NCBI RefSeq assembly: GCF_023101145.1
Contig: NZ_CP073714.1
Coordinates: forward strand, 2,418,001-2,482,000
Source of the DNA: Paenibacillus pabuli
GTDB lineage: Bacteria > Bacillota > Bacilli > Paenibacillales > Paenibacillaceae
Length of the DNA: 64,000 nt
Reading direction: 5' to 3'
Part shown: positions 42,923-50,518 of the stretch, one piece after another
Layout: each line of letters starts with the position of its first letter
How positions within the stretch are numbered: the stretch's first letter is position 1
The notes under the pieces: generated by a model
The model's database searches: none
What the model was told of the DNA's origin: nothing
The model's input: only the letters and a program-made list of their open reading frames with translations
Program-made: the position numbers and the translations under genes

Positions 42923-43226
42923 TTTAATCACCTCATTTATATTTAAAACCAGATTGCTGGTAATCTTGAATTGTTTTGTGATATAATGATTTGTGGATAT
43001 TCTTGAGTAGGAAACTTTTTCCAAATCGAACGATAAAATTTGAAATGTTTCAAACGCATGTATGTAGTTTTAGTCTTATGTTGGGGACCCATTCACGAAT
43101 TATGTTTATTGTATGAAAATAATTTGGCTTGATGGGATAACCTATAAATATTAATGCTACTTAAGAATACAGACAACAAAGTGGATTGTCCACCATGTCC
43201 ACCATATAGAAGGAGTATGAATAATT
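42923..43226. other. Divergent region between YitT and DEAD-helicase genes
   Basis: About 300 AT-rich bases. Near the helicase start are a small GTGGA-TTG-TCCAC hairpin and a tandem GTCCACCAT repeat (43188-43205). No strong -35/-10 pair was found for either gene. Confidence 0.5.
43188..43205 (+). repeat. Tandem GTCCACCAT repeat in the helicase leader
   Basis: Two exact copies of a nine-base unit (43188-43196, 43197-43205) lie six bases before the ribosome site of the helicase gene. The first overlaps a GTGGA-TTG-TCCAC hairpin. Confidence 0.7.
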
Positions 43227-44801
43227 TTGACAAATTTAAATTTCGCAGATTTTAATCTTGAACCACTGGTGCTTCAAGCGATCACCGAACTTGGGTTTGA
43301 AGAGGCAACTCCGATTCAATCCAAATCAATCCCTTTTGCTCTTGAAGGCAGAGACTTGATCGGTCAAGCTCAAACGGGTACTGGTAAAACCGCTGCATTT
43401 GGTATTCCATTGATCAGCAAAATCTCCAAAAGCGATGAAAAAATCCGCGCCCTCATTATGGCACCTACACGTGAACTTGCGATTCAAGTTGCCGAAGAAA
43501 TCGAAAAACTCACCCGCTTCAAAGGTTTGCGCTCCCTGCCAATTTACGGAGGACAAGACATCGTTCGTCAAATCCGTGCACTGAAAAGAAAACCACAGAT
43601 CATCATTGGTACACCAGGACGTCTCCTGGATCATATCAACCGCAAAACAATCAAACTTGATGATGTACAAACTGTTGTATTGGATGAAGCAGATGAAATG
43701 CTCGACATGGGTTTCATGGAGGATATTCAATCCATCCTGAAACAAGTTCCAGACGAGCGTCAAACGATGCTGTTCTCAGCAACAATGCCTCCTAACATTC
43801 AAAAATTGGCACAACAATTCTTGAACAACCCTGAGCACGTATCCGTGATCCCTAAACAAGTAAGCGCACCTTTGATTGACCAAGCTTACATTGAAGTGCC
43901 TGAACGTCAAAAGTTCGAAGCACTCAGCCGTTTGCTGGATATGGAATCTCCTGAACTGGCGATCGTATTCGGACGTACCAAACGTCGTGTTGACGAATTG
44001 GCTGAAGCTCTGCAAAAACGTGGATATTCTGCTGACGGTCTTCATGGTGACTTGTCCCAAAACCAACGTGATACAGTAATGCGTAAGTTCCGTGACGGCA
44101 GCATTGATGTACTTGTTGCAACAGACGTAGCTGCTCGTGGTCTCGACGTATCCGGTGTAACTCACGTTGTGAACTTTGACCTTCCACAAGATCCGGAAAG
44201 TTATGTTCACCGTATCGGCCGTACAGGTCGTGCAGGTAAAGAGGGTGCTGCATGGTCATTCGTTACTCCGCGTGAAATCGACCACCTGCACTTTATCGAG
44301 CGTGTAACACGTCACCGTATTCCACGCAAACCTTTGCCAACAATGGCAGAAGCGGTAGAAGGCAAACAACGTTTGACAGCTGAGCGTTTGCTCGAAATCG
44401 TACAATCTGGCGAACTGAACGAATACAAAGGTATCGCGATTCAAATGCTTGAGCAATATGATTCTGTTCAACTGTTGTCGGCAGCCCTGAAGCTCCTGAC
44501 TGGTGACAAGAAAGATGCTCAGATTGATCTGACTCCTGAAGATCCGATCCGTGCGAAGCGTCGCAAACCGGATGTTCGCTCTGGCGGACGCAAACCATCT
44601 GGTTACAGCGGTAACCGCAGTGGTGGTGGCGGTGGTTACAACCGTGATCGCAACAGCAGTGGTGGCGGACGTGGTGGGTACAACCGCGATCGTAACAGCA
44701 GCGGAAGTGGAAGCAGAGAGGGTGGTTACAACCGTGACCGCAAACCGCGTCCAAGCAACAACGAAGGACGTCGTCCTGCCAAAGATTCTTCTTTCGAATA
44801 A
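43227..44801 (+). CDS. cshA: DEAD-box RNA helicase, CshA-like
   Basis: This ATP-dependent RNA helicase acts in ribosome assembly, mRNA decay and cold adaptation. The motif order is complete: Q motif in [67 protein letters not shown] and [10 protein letters not shown]. After the second RecA domain there is an extension and a tail of ~75 residues rich in Arg-Gly and in the repeat GGYNRDR (three or four copies), which binds RNA. The start is TTG at 43227 with AAGGAG ten bases upstream. The 524-residue length suits CshA. Codon use looks that of a highly expressed gene. Confidence 0.93.
   Translation: MTNLNFADFNLEPLVLQAITELGFEEATPIQSKSIPFALEGRDLIGQAQTGTGKTAAFGIPLISKISKSDEKIRALIMAPTRELAIQVAEEIEKLTRFKGLRSLPIYGGQDIVRQIRALKRKPQIIIGTPGRLLDHINRKTIKLDDVQTVVLDEADEMLDMGFMEDIQSILKQVPDERQTMLFSATMPPNIQKLAQQFLNNPEHVSVIPKQVSAPLIDQAYIEVPERQKFEALSRLLDMESPELAIVFGRTKRRVDELAEALQKRGYSADGLHGDLSQNQRDTVMRKFRDGSIDVLVATDVAARGLDVSGVTHVVNFDLPQDPESYVHRIGRTGRAGKEGAAWSFVTPREIDHLHFIERVTRHRIPRKPLPTMAEAVEGKQRLTAERLLEIVQSGELNEYKGIAIQMLEQYDSVQLLSAALKLLTGDKKDAQIDLTPEDPIRAKRRKPDVRSGGRKPSGYSGNRSGGGGGYNRDRNSSGGGRGGYNRDRNSSGSGSREGGYNRDRKPRPSNNEGRRPAKDSSFE
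44615..44760 (+). repeat. Coding repeat for the Arg/Gly-rich helicase tail
   Basis: GGTTACAACCGTGATCGC-like units occur three times (near 44633, 44676 and 44725), separated by GGT/AGC-rich spacers. Each encodes GGYNRDR. Confidence 0.75.
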
Positions 44802-44821
44802 TATACAAGTGTGAATTGGAA

Positions 44822-44851
44822 AATGGGGCAGGGCGACTGCTCCATTTTTTT
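44822..44851 (+). terminator. Terminator of the helicase gene
   Basis: ATGGGGCAG pairs with CTGCTCCAT around a five-base loop, followed by six T. Confidence 0.88.
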
Positions 44852-44984
44852 ATGCTCAGATTATGCCAAACCAGTGATTCGTTGATCTCTTTTCGGGAAG
44901 TGCTGGCTTTTCCTATCTAGAATAAGGTATATTAATATTATTAGACTTCAGGTTAGACGCAAGGCTGCGGAGGAGGAGAATTGT

Positions 44985-45821
44985 TTGGAATTTAAAGGAG
45001 CTATGGGTGGGATCTACCGACTTACAGAGTGGATTACGAGACTGGCCGCAACCAACCTGTTGTGGGCTATTTGTTCGTCTCCGTTCTTGTTTTTCTTGAT
45101 TATGAAACTGCTCGTGATTCAGCAGAACCTGGCCAACGAATCATTACAAATGAACTGGGCTATAGCCATTGTGGCACCGCTTACACTGTTTCCTGCGACA
45201 TCTGCGCTGTTTACAGTTGTGCGTAAATGGAATATGGGGGATACGGACGTGCCGATCTTCCGTACTTTCTTTGTAGGTTACAAGGAGAACTATAAACAGA
45301 GTTTAATTGGAGGCATTTTCTATACCTTGCTGTTTGCCATCATGTATCTGGATTACACCGTATACATGACACAATTCCGCAATATGCAGTTGGTTGGAAT
45401 TATAATGCTTGTACTGCTGCTGCTGCTGTTTGTTTCTCTCTTTAACTTTTTCTCAATGGTTGTGCACTACCACATGTCGATCGGATTGATTATTAAAAAT
45501 GCAGTTCTTTTGACACTGATTAGACCATTTCGTGTATTTTCCACGTTGCTGGGAAGTGGGTTGTTGTTCTATATCGGTTTCCGTTATCCGGTCTTGTTTG
45601 TCTTCTTCATTATTAGCATTATTGCCTGGTTTGCGTTTTTCAACTTCTACGCCACCTTTAACAAGATGCAGGAGCAGATGGAGAAGATGCAGCTGAAGAA
45701 GGAAGAAGAGGAAGCGGCAAAAGCTGCTGAAGAGGCTGATGGCCCAGCTGAGACGATTGAGGCGATTGAGCCTGCAGAATCCAAATCATCTGACGAAAAA
45801 CACGATAATCTTCAAAAATAA
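44985..45821 (+). CDS. YesL-like DUF624 membrane protein
   Basis: This 278-residue protein has about five to six membrane helices. Patterns such as LTEWITRLAATNLLWAICSS at the N terminus and PATSALFTVVRKWNMGD near residue 70 place it in the DUF624/YesL family, often found beside sugar ABC transporters. The C-terminal ~50 residues form a charged coiled coil and Glu-rich tail. The start is TTG at 44985, with GGAGGAGGAG seven bases before it. It is alone, followed by the 6S RNA gene. The function is unknown. Confidence 0.82.
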   Translation: MEFKGAMGGIYRLTEWITRLAATNLLWAICSSPFLFFLIMKLLVIQQNLANESLQMNWAIAIVAPLTLFPATSALFTVVRKWNMGDTDVPIFRTFFVGYKENYKQSLIGGIFYTLLFAIMYLDYTVYMTQFRNMQLVGIIMLVLLLLLFVSLFNFFSMVVHYHMSIGLIIKNAVLLTLIRPFRVFSTLLGSGLLFYIGFRYPVLFVFFIISIIAWFAFFNFYATFNKMQEQMEKMQLKKEEEEAAKAAEEADGPAETIEAIEPAESKSSDEKHDNLQK

Positions 45822-45838
45822 AACATGAGCTGTCACCA

Positions 45839-45867
45839 TTTACTTTTTACACAGTTAGGGATATAAT
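45839..45867 (+). promoter_or_regulatory. Promoter of the 6S RNA gene
   Basis: TTTACT (45839-45844), a 17-base spacer and TATAAT (45862-45867). Confidence 0.6.
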
Positions 45868-45873
45868 AATTGT

Positions 45874-46085
45874 ACATCCTGCGATGTACGTTTCGGTTAT
45901 TCGTTGTTTTGAACCAATGATGATGTCTTCGGGAGATCAATACAGAATGTTGCTGAAACGCCCTGTCTATATGACATGGGGACTTCAAAAAGCATTCTTG
46001 CGGCCACCCACCTGCTAAGCAGGTTCATAAGACAATGTAGCCGGACGGCATAGGCGGGTTCCTATTTTACCATGTACAGCACCCT
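45874..46085 (+). ncRNA. ssrS: 6S RNA (RNA polymerase-binding regulator)
   Basis: This ~210-base transcribed region has no reading frame, its own promoter and a terminator. Its 5' and 3' ends pair (TGTACAT with ATGTACA), closing a long stem. Several short stretches match what I recall of Firmicute 6S RNAs: CCTGCGATGTACG at the 5' end, TTTTGAACC in the 5' side of the central bubble, GGCCACCCACCT in the 3' half and GGGTTCCTATTTTACCATG near the 3' end. 6S RNA mimics an open promoter and sequesters sigma-A polymerase in stationary phase. SRP RNA, RNase P RNA and tmRNA were compared from memory and do not fit. The exact ends are estimated from the promoter and terminator. Confidence 0.8.
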
Positions 46086-46125
46086 GACTCTTTCCTCTAA
46101 TCCAGGAATTCAGGGTGCTTTTTAT
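46078..46125 (+). terminator. Terminator of the 6S RNA gene
   Basis: AGCACCCTGA pairs with TTCAGGGTGCT, followed by a run of T. Confidence 0.88.
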
Positions 46126-46249
46126 TTGAATTCATTTTGTTGAATTGGCTGTATTTTGTTAAAAGTGTCGCTTGCCCTTTTGTTACTACATGAACAATGA
46201 TACACTAGTATACATAAATGGAACGGTTACATTCAAAGGAGGAAGGGTC

Positions 46250-46642
46250 TTGACCTTAAAGAGAACGCTCGTCGGTATCATCCGCAGCATGGAGGGAACC
46301 AGCGATCGAGCCAAGGATCCCAAATTAAAAACACGGTATTATAACTTATCCAAAGACAGAGCTTGGGAAGAAGTTTCTTCGACACTCAAAAAAATTCCGG
46401 GTTATAAAGTGCTGCATGAAGTGCCTTCTGTAGGAGAGGTCATACTGGAGAAGCGGACTACCTTTGGACGGACGATGGATATTACGGTGTCCATTATATC
46501 GGTAAGTCCTGTACGCAGCGCGGTCGATATGTATTCGGCTTCACGTGGTTCACTTGGAGATCTGGGTTCTAATTATCGCACGATTATGAACTTGTTCTCC
46601 GTATTGGATAAAAAGCTGAGTAAGTATAAGTCAAACGATTGA
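46250..46642 (+). CDS. DUF1499-like small protein
   Basis: This 130-residue protein has a mixed alpha-beta pattern without signal or membrane helix. The end part VDMYSASRGSLGDLGSNY resembles the DUF1499 signature (a YSxSRxGxxDxGxN motif), and AWEEVSSTLKKIPGY near residue 40 fits the same family. TTG at 46250 is the start because AAAGGAGG lies seven to fourteen bases before it. The frame opens at 46172 within the promoter-like region. It is convergent with tpx. The function of the family is unknown. Confidence 0.75.
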   Translation: MTLKRTLVGIIRSMEGTSDRAKDPKLKTRYYNLSKDRAWEEVSSTLKKIPGYKVLHEVPSVGEVILEKRTTFGRTMDITVSIISVSPVRSAVDMYSASRGSLGDLGSNYRTIMNLFSVLDKKLSKYKSND

Positions 46643-46660
46643 AATAGATGGCTGAATAAC

Positions 46661-46695
46661 AAAAAGCGAGAGAAGGTTAACCTTCCTCGCTTTTG
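46661..46695. terminator. Bidirectional terminator between DUF1499-like gene and tpx
   Basis: AAAAAGCGAG-GAAGG pairs with CCTTC-CTCGCTTTT around a short loop, between convergent genes. Confidence 0.85.
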
Positions 46696-46715
46696 TTCTG
46701 AACGTGAACTACCTT

Positions 46716-47234
46716 TTACAGCAAAGCTTTTACAGCGGAAATCGCTTGCTCGAAGTTAGGTGAGTCTGTCATTTCAGGCAGATATTCCACATATGTAATT
46801 CGGTCTTCAGCATCCACCACGAAGATGGAGCGCATGTCCAGTTGGAATTCTTTGATCAGAACACCGTAGTTTTCACCGAATGAACGTGTTTTGTAATCAG
46901 ACAGTGTTACGACGCGGTCTACACCGGCTGCTCCGCACCAGCGTTCCTGTGCGAACGGAAGGTCAACGCTTACTGTCAATACGACTACATTGTCGCCAAG
47001 ATCCCCTGCTTCAACATTGAAACGGCGAGTTTGGGCATCGCATACGCCAGTGTCCAGTGAAGGAACAACGCTGATTAATTTGATTTTACCTGCGAAGTCT
47101 TTCAGGGATGCATCTTCAAGCAGATTTTTGCTTAATGTAAAATCGGGAGCTTGATCGCCCACTTTCAACTCGGGTCCGATCAATGTAATAGGGTTGCCTT
47201 TAAAAGTGGCTGCGCCTGTACGTTCTTGTGCCAT
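46716..47234 (-). CDS. tpx: Thiol peroxidase
   Basis: This atypical 2-Cys peroxiredoxin reduces hydrogen peroxide and organic peroxides with thioredoxin. The peroxidatic cysteine is C65 in [13 protein letters not shown] with T62, and the resolving cysteine is C100 in ERWCGAAG. The spacing of 35 matches Tpx rather than AhpC or Bcp. The 172-residue protein starts at MAQERTG (47234), with AAGGAGG nine bases before; the longer frame to 47270 runs into the promoter. A TGGACA-18-TATAAT promoter lies upstream. It is monocistronic. Confidence 0.96.
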   Translation of the reverse strand: MAQERTGAATFKGNPITLIGPELKVGDQAPDFTLSKNLLEDASLKDFAGKIKLISVVPSLDTGVCDAQTRRFNVEAGDLGDNVVVLTVSVDLPFAQERWCGAAGVDRVVTLSDYKTRSFGENYGVLIKEFQLDMRSIFVVDAEDRITYVEYLPEMTDSPNFEQAISAVKALL

Positions 47235-47275
47235 AATAATGTTCCTCCTTAAATTGGTGATCCGTGCCAAAATCC

Positions 47276-47305
47276 ATTATAATCTTTTATGAAAGGCATT
47301 GTCCA
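47276..47305 (-). promoter_or_regulatory. Promoter of tpx
   Basis: Minus-strand TGGACA (47300-47305), an 18-base spacer and TATAAT (47276-47281). Confidence 0.65.
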
Positions 47306-47380
47306 ATTCGGACGAAGGATCTTTAGCATGGGTCAGACTTGCGGGCCGATCTGAACAGGGTGGAGTGAAAGTAGAAACGT

Positions 47381-48007
47381 ATGATATTTATAAGGTATGA
47401 GAACTGGAAAAGTTATTTAAAATTTTTCCCTTTGACGTCGATTCTGTTAATTGCCAATGTTGTTATGTTTATTGTGTTAAGTTTTAATGGTGGTTCCACA
47501 AACAGTATGACGCTGCTTAAGTTTGGAGCACTTGTTAACCATGAGTTATTTGCAGCAGATTGGTGGCGTTATATTACGTCCATGTTCCTGCACGCTGGTT
47601 TCAGCCATCTGTTGTTTAACAGCTTCGCTCTTATCGTATTTGCACCACCAATGGAACGACTGCTTGGTTCGGTAAGGTATGGTGTGCTGTACTTGGGTGG
47701 GGGCATCCTAGGCAACATTCTGGCTGTTGCGTGGTATAACTCGGTTGGGGCAACGACAATCTCGGTAGGTGCTTCAGGTGCGATCTATGCCATCTATGGT
47801 GCGTTTCTGTATGTTGCCTTGTTCCAGCGGACAATGATGGACGAAACCTCACGCAAAACGTTGTATACGCTGCTTATATTTGGGATTATATTCTCCTTTG
47901 CCATGACAGGCATTAACTGGATGGCGCATTTGGGTGGGTTGTTAGGTGGATTCTTCATTTATGGACTTCTCATCCGCTTGTGGAAACCCCGCAGCTTTAA
48001 GCAGTAG
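47381..48007 (+). CDS. Rhomboid-family intramembrane serine protease
   Basis: This 208-residue, six-helix membrane protease is the minimal rhomboid form. The catalytic serine is S132 in GASGAIYA and the histidine is H183 in MAHLGGLLGG. The conserved HAGFSHLLFN in helix 2 and E92-R93 in loop 1 are also present. Without the TPR extension of B. subtilis GluP it resembles the short YdcA-like form. The ATG at 47381 has no close ribosome site; GGTGGAG lies about 15 bases before. It is followed after 70 bases by a LysR-type regulator. Confidence 0.9.
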   Translation: MIFIRYENWKSYLKFFPLTSILLIANVVMFIVLSFNGGSTNSMTLLKFGALVNHELFAADWWRYITSMFLHAGFSHLLFNSFALIVFAPPMERLLGSVRYGVLYLGGGILGNILAVAWYNSVGATTISVGASGAIYAIYGAFLYVALFQRTMMDETSRKTLYTLLIFGIIFSFAMTGINWMAHLGGLLGGFFIYGLLIRLWKPRSFKQ

Positions 48008-48077
48008 TCGGATTGGTCTGAAGACGGAATGTAATCAAGGATAAGTAGGGTATAGCAGATTGGAGAGATCAGGGGCA

Positions 48078-48989
48078 GTGGAATTAAGACAGTTGCATTA
48101 CTTTTTGAAAGTGGCACAGAAGGAGCATGTTACGCAGGCGGCGGAGGAATTGCACGTAGCGCAGTCTGCGGTGAGTCGTCAGATTCATCAGCTGGAGGAA
48201 GAACTGGGAGTTGACCTCTTTATGCAAAAAGGGCGAAATCTGCAGTTGACCGCAGTTGGGCAGCTCTTTTGTAAACGGGTTGAAGGCATATTGAAAGATC
48301 TGGACAAAGCGGTCGGGGAGGTTCATGAGTTTCTCGATCCGGAGCATGGTGAGATTCGTATCGGTTTTCCTCATAGTCTCGGTATTCACTTGATTCCTTC
48401 GGTTGTAGCAGCGTTCCGTCAGCGTTACCCTAACGTCAAATTCAGATTCAAACAAGGCATGTTCCCGACGCTCATTCGTGATGTGTTATCGGCTGAAGTG
48501 GACTTGGCATTCATATCTCCATTTCCGGAGAAGCACGACCAGGTGGATGGTGACATTGTGCTTACGGAAGAATTGCATGCTATCCTTCCGCCCAATCATC
48601 CATTGGCCGGTGAAGAGAACATTGCGTTAGAGCAGCTTAAAGATGATAAGTTTGTGCTTTTCAGCAAAGGGTATTCTCTGCGTCCGATTGTCTGGCATGC
48701 TTGTCTTGAAGCAGGATTTACGCCCAAGATTGCTTTTGAAGGTGAAGAGACGGATACCATTCGTGGATTGGTTGCTGCCGGTATGGGTGTGAGTTTGCTG
48801 CCGGAAATGGCACTTTTTCAGACGAACCCGCTGCAACCAGCGCATGTGGCCATTTCTCATCCAAAAGTGACGCGTACGATCGGGTTGATCCACCGTGCGG
48901 ATGATAAGCTTCCACTTGTTGCGCAGTCGTTTCGCTCATTCTTGCTTAATTATTTCGGTTTACAGCAAAACAATACCCCACCCGATTAA
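48078..48989 (+). CDS. LysR-family regulator, GltC-like
   Basis: This 303-residue regulator begins VELRQLHYFLKVAQKEHVT, with the winged helix EELHVAQSAVSRQIHQLEEEL. The effector domain has IRIGFPHSLGIHLIPSVV and LVAAGMGVSLLPE. The pattern is close to B. subtilis GltC, which controls glutamate synthase, but also to other unassigned LysR members. No gltAB is in the window. The start is GTG at 48078, with GGAGAG ten bases before it. Autoregulation is common in the family but no operator was confirmed. Confidence 0.85.
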   Translation: MELRQLHYFLKVAQKEHVTQAAEELHVAQSAVSRQIHQLEEELGVDLFMQKGRNLQLTAVGQLFCKRVEGILKDLDKAVGEVHEFLDPEHGEIRIGFPHSLGIHLIPSVVAAFRQRYPNVKFRFKQGMFPTLIRDVLSAEVDLAFISPFPEKHDQVDGDIVLTEELHAILPPNHPLAGEENIALEQLKDDKFVLFSKGYSLRPIVWHACLEAGFTPKIAFEGEETDTIRGLVAAGMGVSLLPEMALFQTNPLQPAHVAISHPKVTRTIGLIHRADDKLPLVAQSFRSFLLNYFGLQQNNTPPD

Positions 48990-49006
48990 GGGTGGGGTAT
49001 TGTTTT
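48967..49006. terminator. Bidirectional terminator between LysR gene and yugP
   Basis: AAAACAATACCCCACCC pairs with GGTGGGGTATTGTTTT around a seven-base loop. It begins inside the end of the LysR coding region. Confidence 0.88.
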
Positions 49007-49025
49007 GGTTTGTTTGAGTATTTAA

Positions 49026-49706
49026 TTAGTCTCGGCTATTGAAAATTCCGATGTAACGAATCAGCTCAAGCAATGAGATTAACGCTGCAGCGACGTAAGT
49101 TAATGCCGCGGCATTCAATACTTTAGCGACGCCTCTTTCTTCTTCATTCCGAATGTAACCTTCCGATACCATAATTTCTCTTGCGCGGTTACTTGCGTTG
49201 AATTCGACCGGCAATGTAATGAGTTGGAAAGCAACGGTTACGGAGAAGAAAATAATACCAATACCGACAAGGTTCATTGCATTAAAGATGAATCCGGCGA
49301 TAAGCAAGAAGGGCGCAAGTCCGGATGCAAAATTGACGATTGGGAAAATCCGGTGACGCAGTGCCAGCATCGGATAACTTTCCTTGTGCTGGATCGCATG
49401 GCCCACTTCGTGACACGCCACGGAGACAGCCGAGATTGAATTTTCGTAATATACAGGCTCAGACAACCTCACTACCCGATTGATCGGATCATAGTGATCG
49501 GAGAGTGCTCCGCGCACGGGTTCAATAGGAACGTCGTGCAGGCCATTGGAATCAAGCATGTGGCGGGCAGCATCGTACCCGGTCATTCCGTTCAGGTTTT
49601 TGACATCAGACCAACGATTGAATGTACTCTTAACGCGAAATTGCGCCCATAAGGAGAGCAAAAAGGCGATAATGATCAAAACGAACATACCGTTATTAAA
49701 ACTCAT
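49026..49706 (-). CDS. yugP: YugP-family zinc metallopeptidase
   Basis: This 226-residue membrane metalloprotease has an N-terminal helix, the zinc motif ACHEVGHAIQH near residue 95, and three or more helices after it (FPIVNFASGLAPFLLI, LVGIGIIFF). The third ligand is probably E in LPVEFNAS near 170, with NASNRA after it, as known for YugP/M48-like peptidases. The start at 49706 is chosen because GGAGG lies seven bases before; the ATG at 49712 is adjacent to that site. It follows the MerR gene by 29 bases, and both are on one transcript. Confidence 0.9.
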   Translation of the reverse strand: MSFNNGMFVLIIIAFLLSLWAQFRVKSTFNRWSDVKNLNGMTGYDAARHMLDSNGLHDVPIEPVRGALSDHYDPINRVVRLSEPVYYENSISAVSVACHEVGHAIQHKESYPMLALRHRIFPIVNFASGLAPFLLIAGFIFNAMNLVGIGIIFFSVTVAFQLITLPVEFNASNRAREIMVSEGYIRNEEERGVAKVLNAAALTYVAAALISLLELIRYIGIFNSRD

Positions 49707-49735
49707 ATTCATTCCTCCGCTTTCTAAATAATAAG

Positions 49736-50164
49736 CTACATCATGGTGTTCTCGAGCAAGATTTTCAAGGCTTCCATTGTACCAGCGCTTTTGGTGAGTA
49801 GTCCGGCCATCATCTTGCGTGCTTGTACAGGTTTCATCTCGCCAAGCAGCGGTTTAAGCTCATTTACCTCTCGCTCAAGCTGTTGCACATGAAGCTCCAA
49901 TGTTGTCAGTTTGCTGGCAACCTGTTCTTCCGTGCTCACCAGACTCCACTTCTCAAGAGATTGCTTGATCTCGTCGAGACTATACTTCTCTTGTTTCATG
50001 TGTACAATACGTTCGAGCCTGGTTAAAGTTTCATTACTATAAAGACGATAGTTTTTTTCTGTGCGCTCTTCCGGAGCGATGAGACCGAGTTTTGTGTAAT
50101 AATCAATCGTCCGTTCGCTCACTCCAGCAGTTTTGGCAAGTTCGCCAATCCGAAACAATTTCAT
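49736..50164 (-). CDS. MerR-family transcription regulator
   Basis: This 142-residue regulator has the MerR winged helix FRIGELAKTAGVSERTIDYYTKLGL and NYRLYSNETLTRLERI, then a coiled coil (~75-120) and a short effector end without a cysteine metal site. The start at 50164 (MKLFRIG) is the family-typical one; the frame is open to 50236. A TTGACT-18-TATCAT promoter lies at 50268-50297, and the slightly long spacer fits MerR control. Coupling to yugP suggests it may respond to envelope or drug stress, which is inference. Confidence 0.85.
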   Translation of the reverse strand: MKLFRIGELAKTAGVSERTIDYYTKLGLIAPEERTEKNYRLYSNETLTRLERIVHMKQEKYSLDEIKQSLEKWSLVSTEEQVASKLTTLELHVQQLEREVNELKPLLGEMKPVQARKMMAGLLTKSAGTMEALKILLENTMM

Positions 50165-50267
50165 ATCCCCAATGATATTCACCTCGCTTGCAAGTTCAAA
50201 TGTAGGGAATTGTAGATTCCAGTTGCGGCTATGCATAACCCGCCCATTTTTTTTCTTACTAATAGTT

Positions 50268-50297
50268 ATGATACATGATCTTTAACCATACAGTCAA
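50268..50297 (-). promoter_or_regulatory. Promoter of merR
   Basis: Minus-strand TTGACT (50292-50297), an 18-base spacer and TATCAT (50268-50273). Confidence 0.55.
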
Positions 50298-50407
50298 ACG
50301 TTATGCTTTGGTTATTGTCAGGCTACGTTTCTATATCTATGTACTTATAGGACATGATTATGTGCTTAAGTGCAAGAAAAAGACGTAAGACTTTATTCCC
50401 AGAAATA

Positions 50408-50427
50408 TTTTTCAGTTTTGCTGAAAA
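50408..50427. promoter_or_regulatory. Inverted repeat just upstream of the amtB -35
   Basis: TTTTTCAG and CTGAAAA flank a four- to five-base centre, ending six bases before the -35. It does not fit the GlnR/TnrA consensus. Confidence 0.35.
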
Positions 50428-50432
50428 TACTC

Positions 50433-50462
50433 TTGTCAACTTTCCTGTCTTCTGCTTATAAT
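50433..50462 (+). promoter_or_regulatory. Promoter of amtB
   Basis: TTGTCA (50433-50438), an 18-base spacer and TATAAT (50457-50462), giving a start near 50469. Confidence 0.65.
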
Positions 50463-50483
50463 GGCATTAAGAGTTTCACGATA

Positions 50484-50500
50484 TGTGAAGAAACTTAACA
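50484..50500. promoter_or_regulatory. GlnR/TnrA-type box after the amtB promoter
   Basis: TGTGA-N7-TAACA matches TGTNA-N7-TNACA exactly. It lies about 15-31 bases after the expected transcription start, a position that fits repression. Its left half also overlaps a GTTTCAC/GTGAA palindrome (50473-50492). Confidence 0.6.
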
Positions 50501-50518
50501 TAAGAGGGAGTGGGGTAT

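Larger units (their letters stand above)
50165..50518. other. Divergent regulatory region between merR and amtB
   Basis: No gene. It contains the merR promoter, a TTTTCAG/CTGAAAA inverted repeat (50408-50427), the amtB promoter (50433-50462) and a GlnR/TnrA-like box (50484-50500). Confidence 0.6.

Noticed and set aside
44293-44808. Cys/His-rich 171-codon frame opposite the helicase tail
   Set aside because: It is the antisense shadow of the Arg/Gly codon repeats; no ribosome site.
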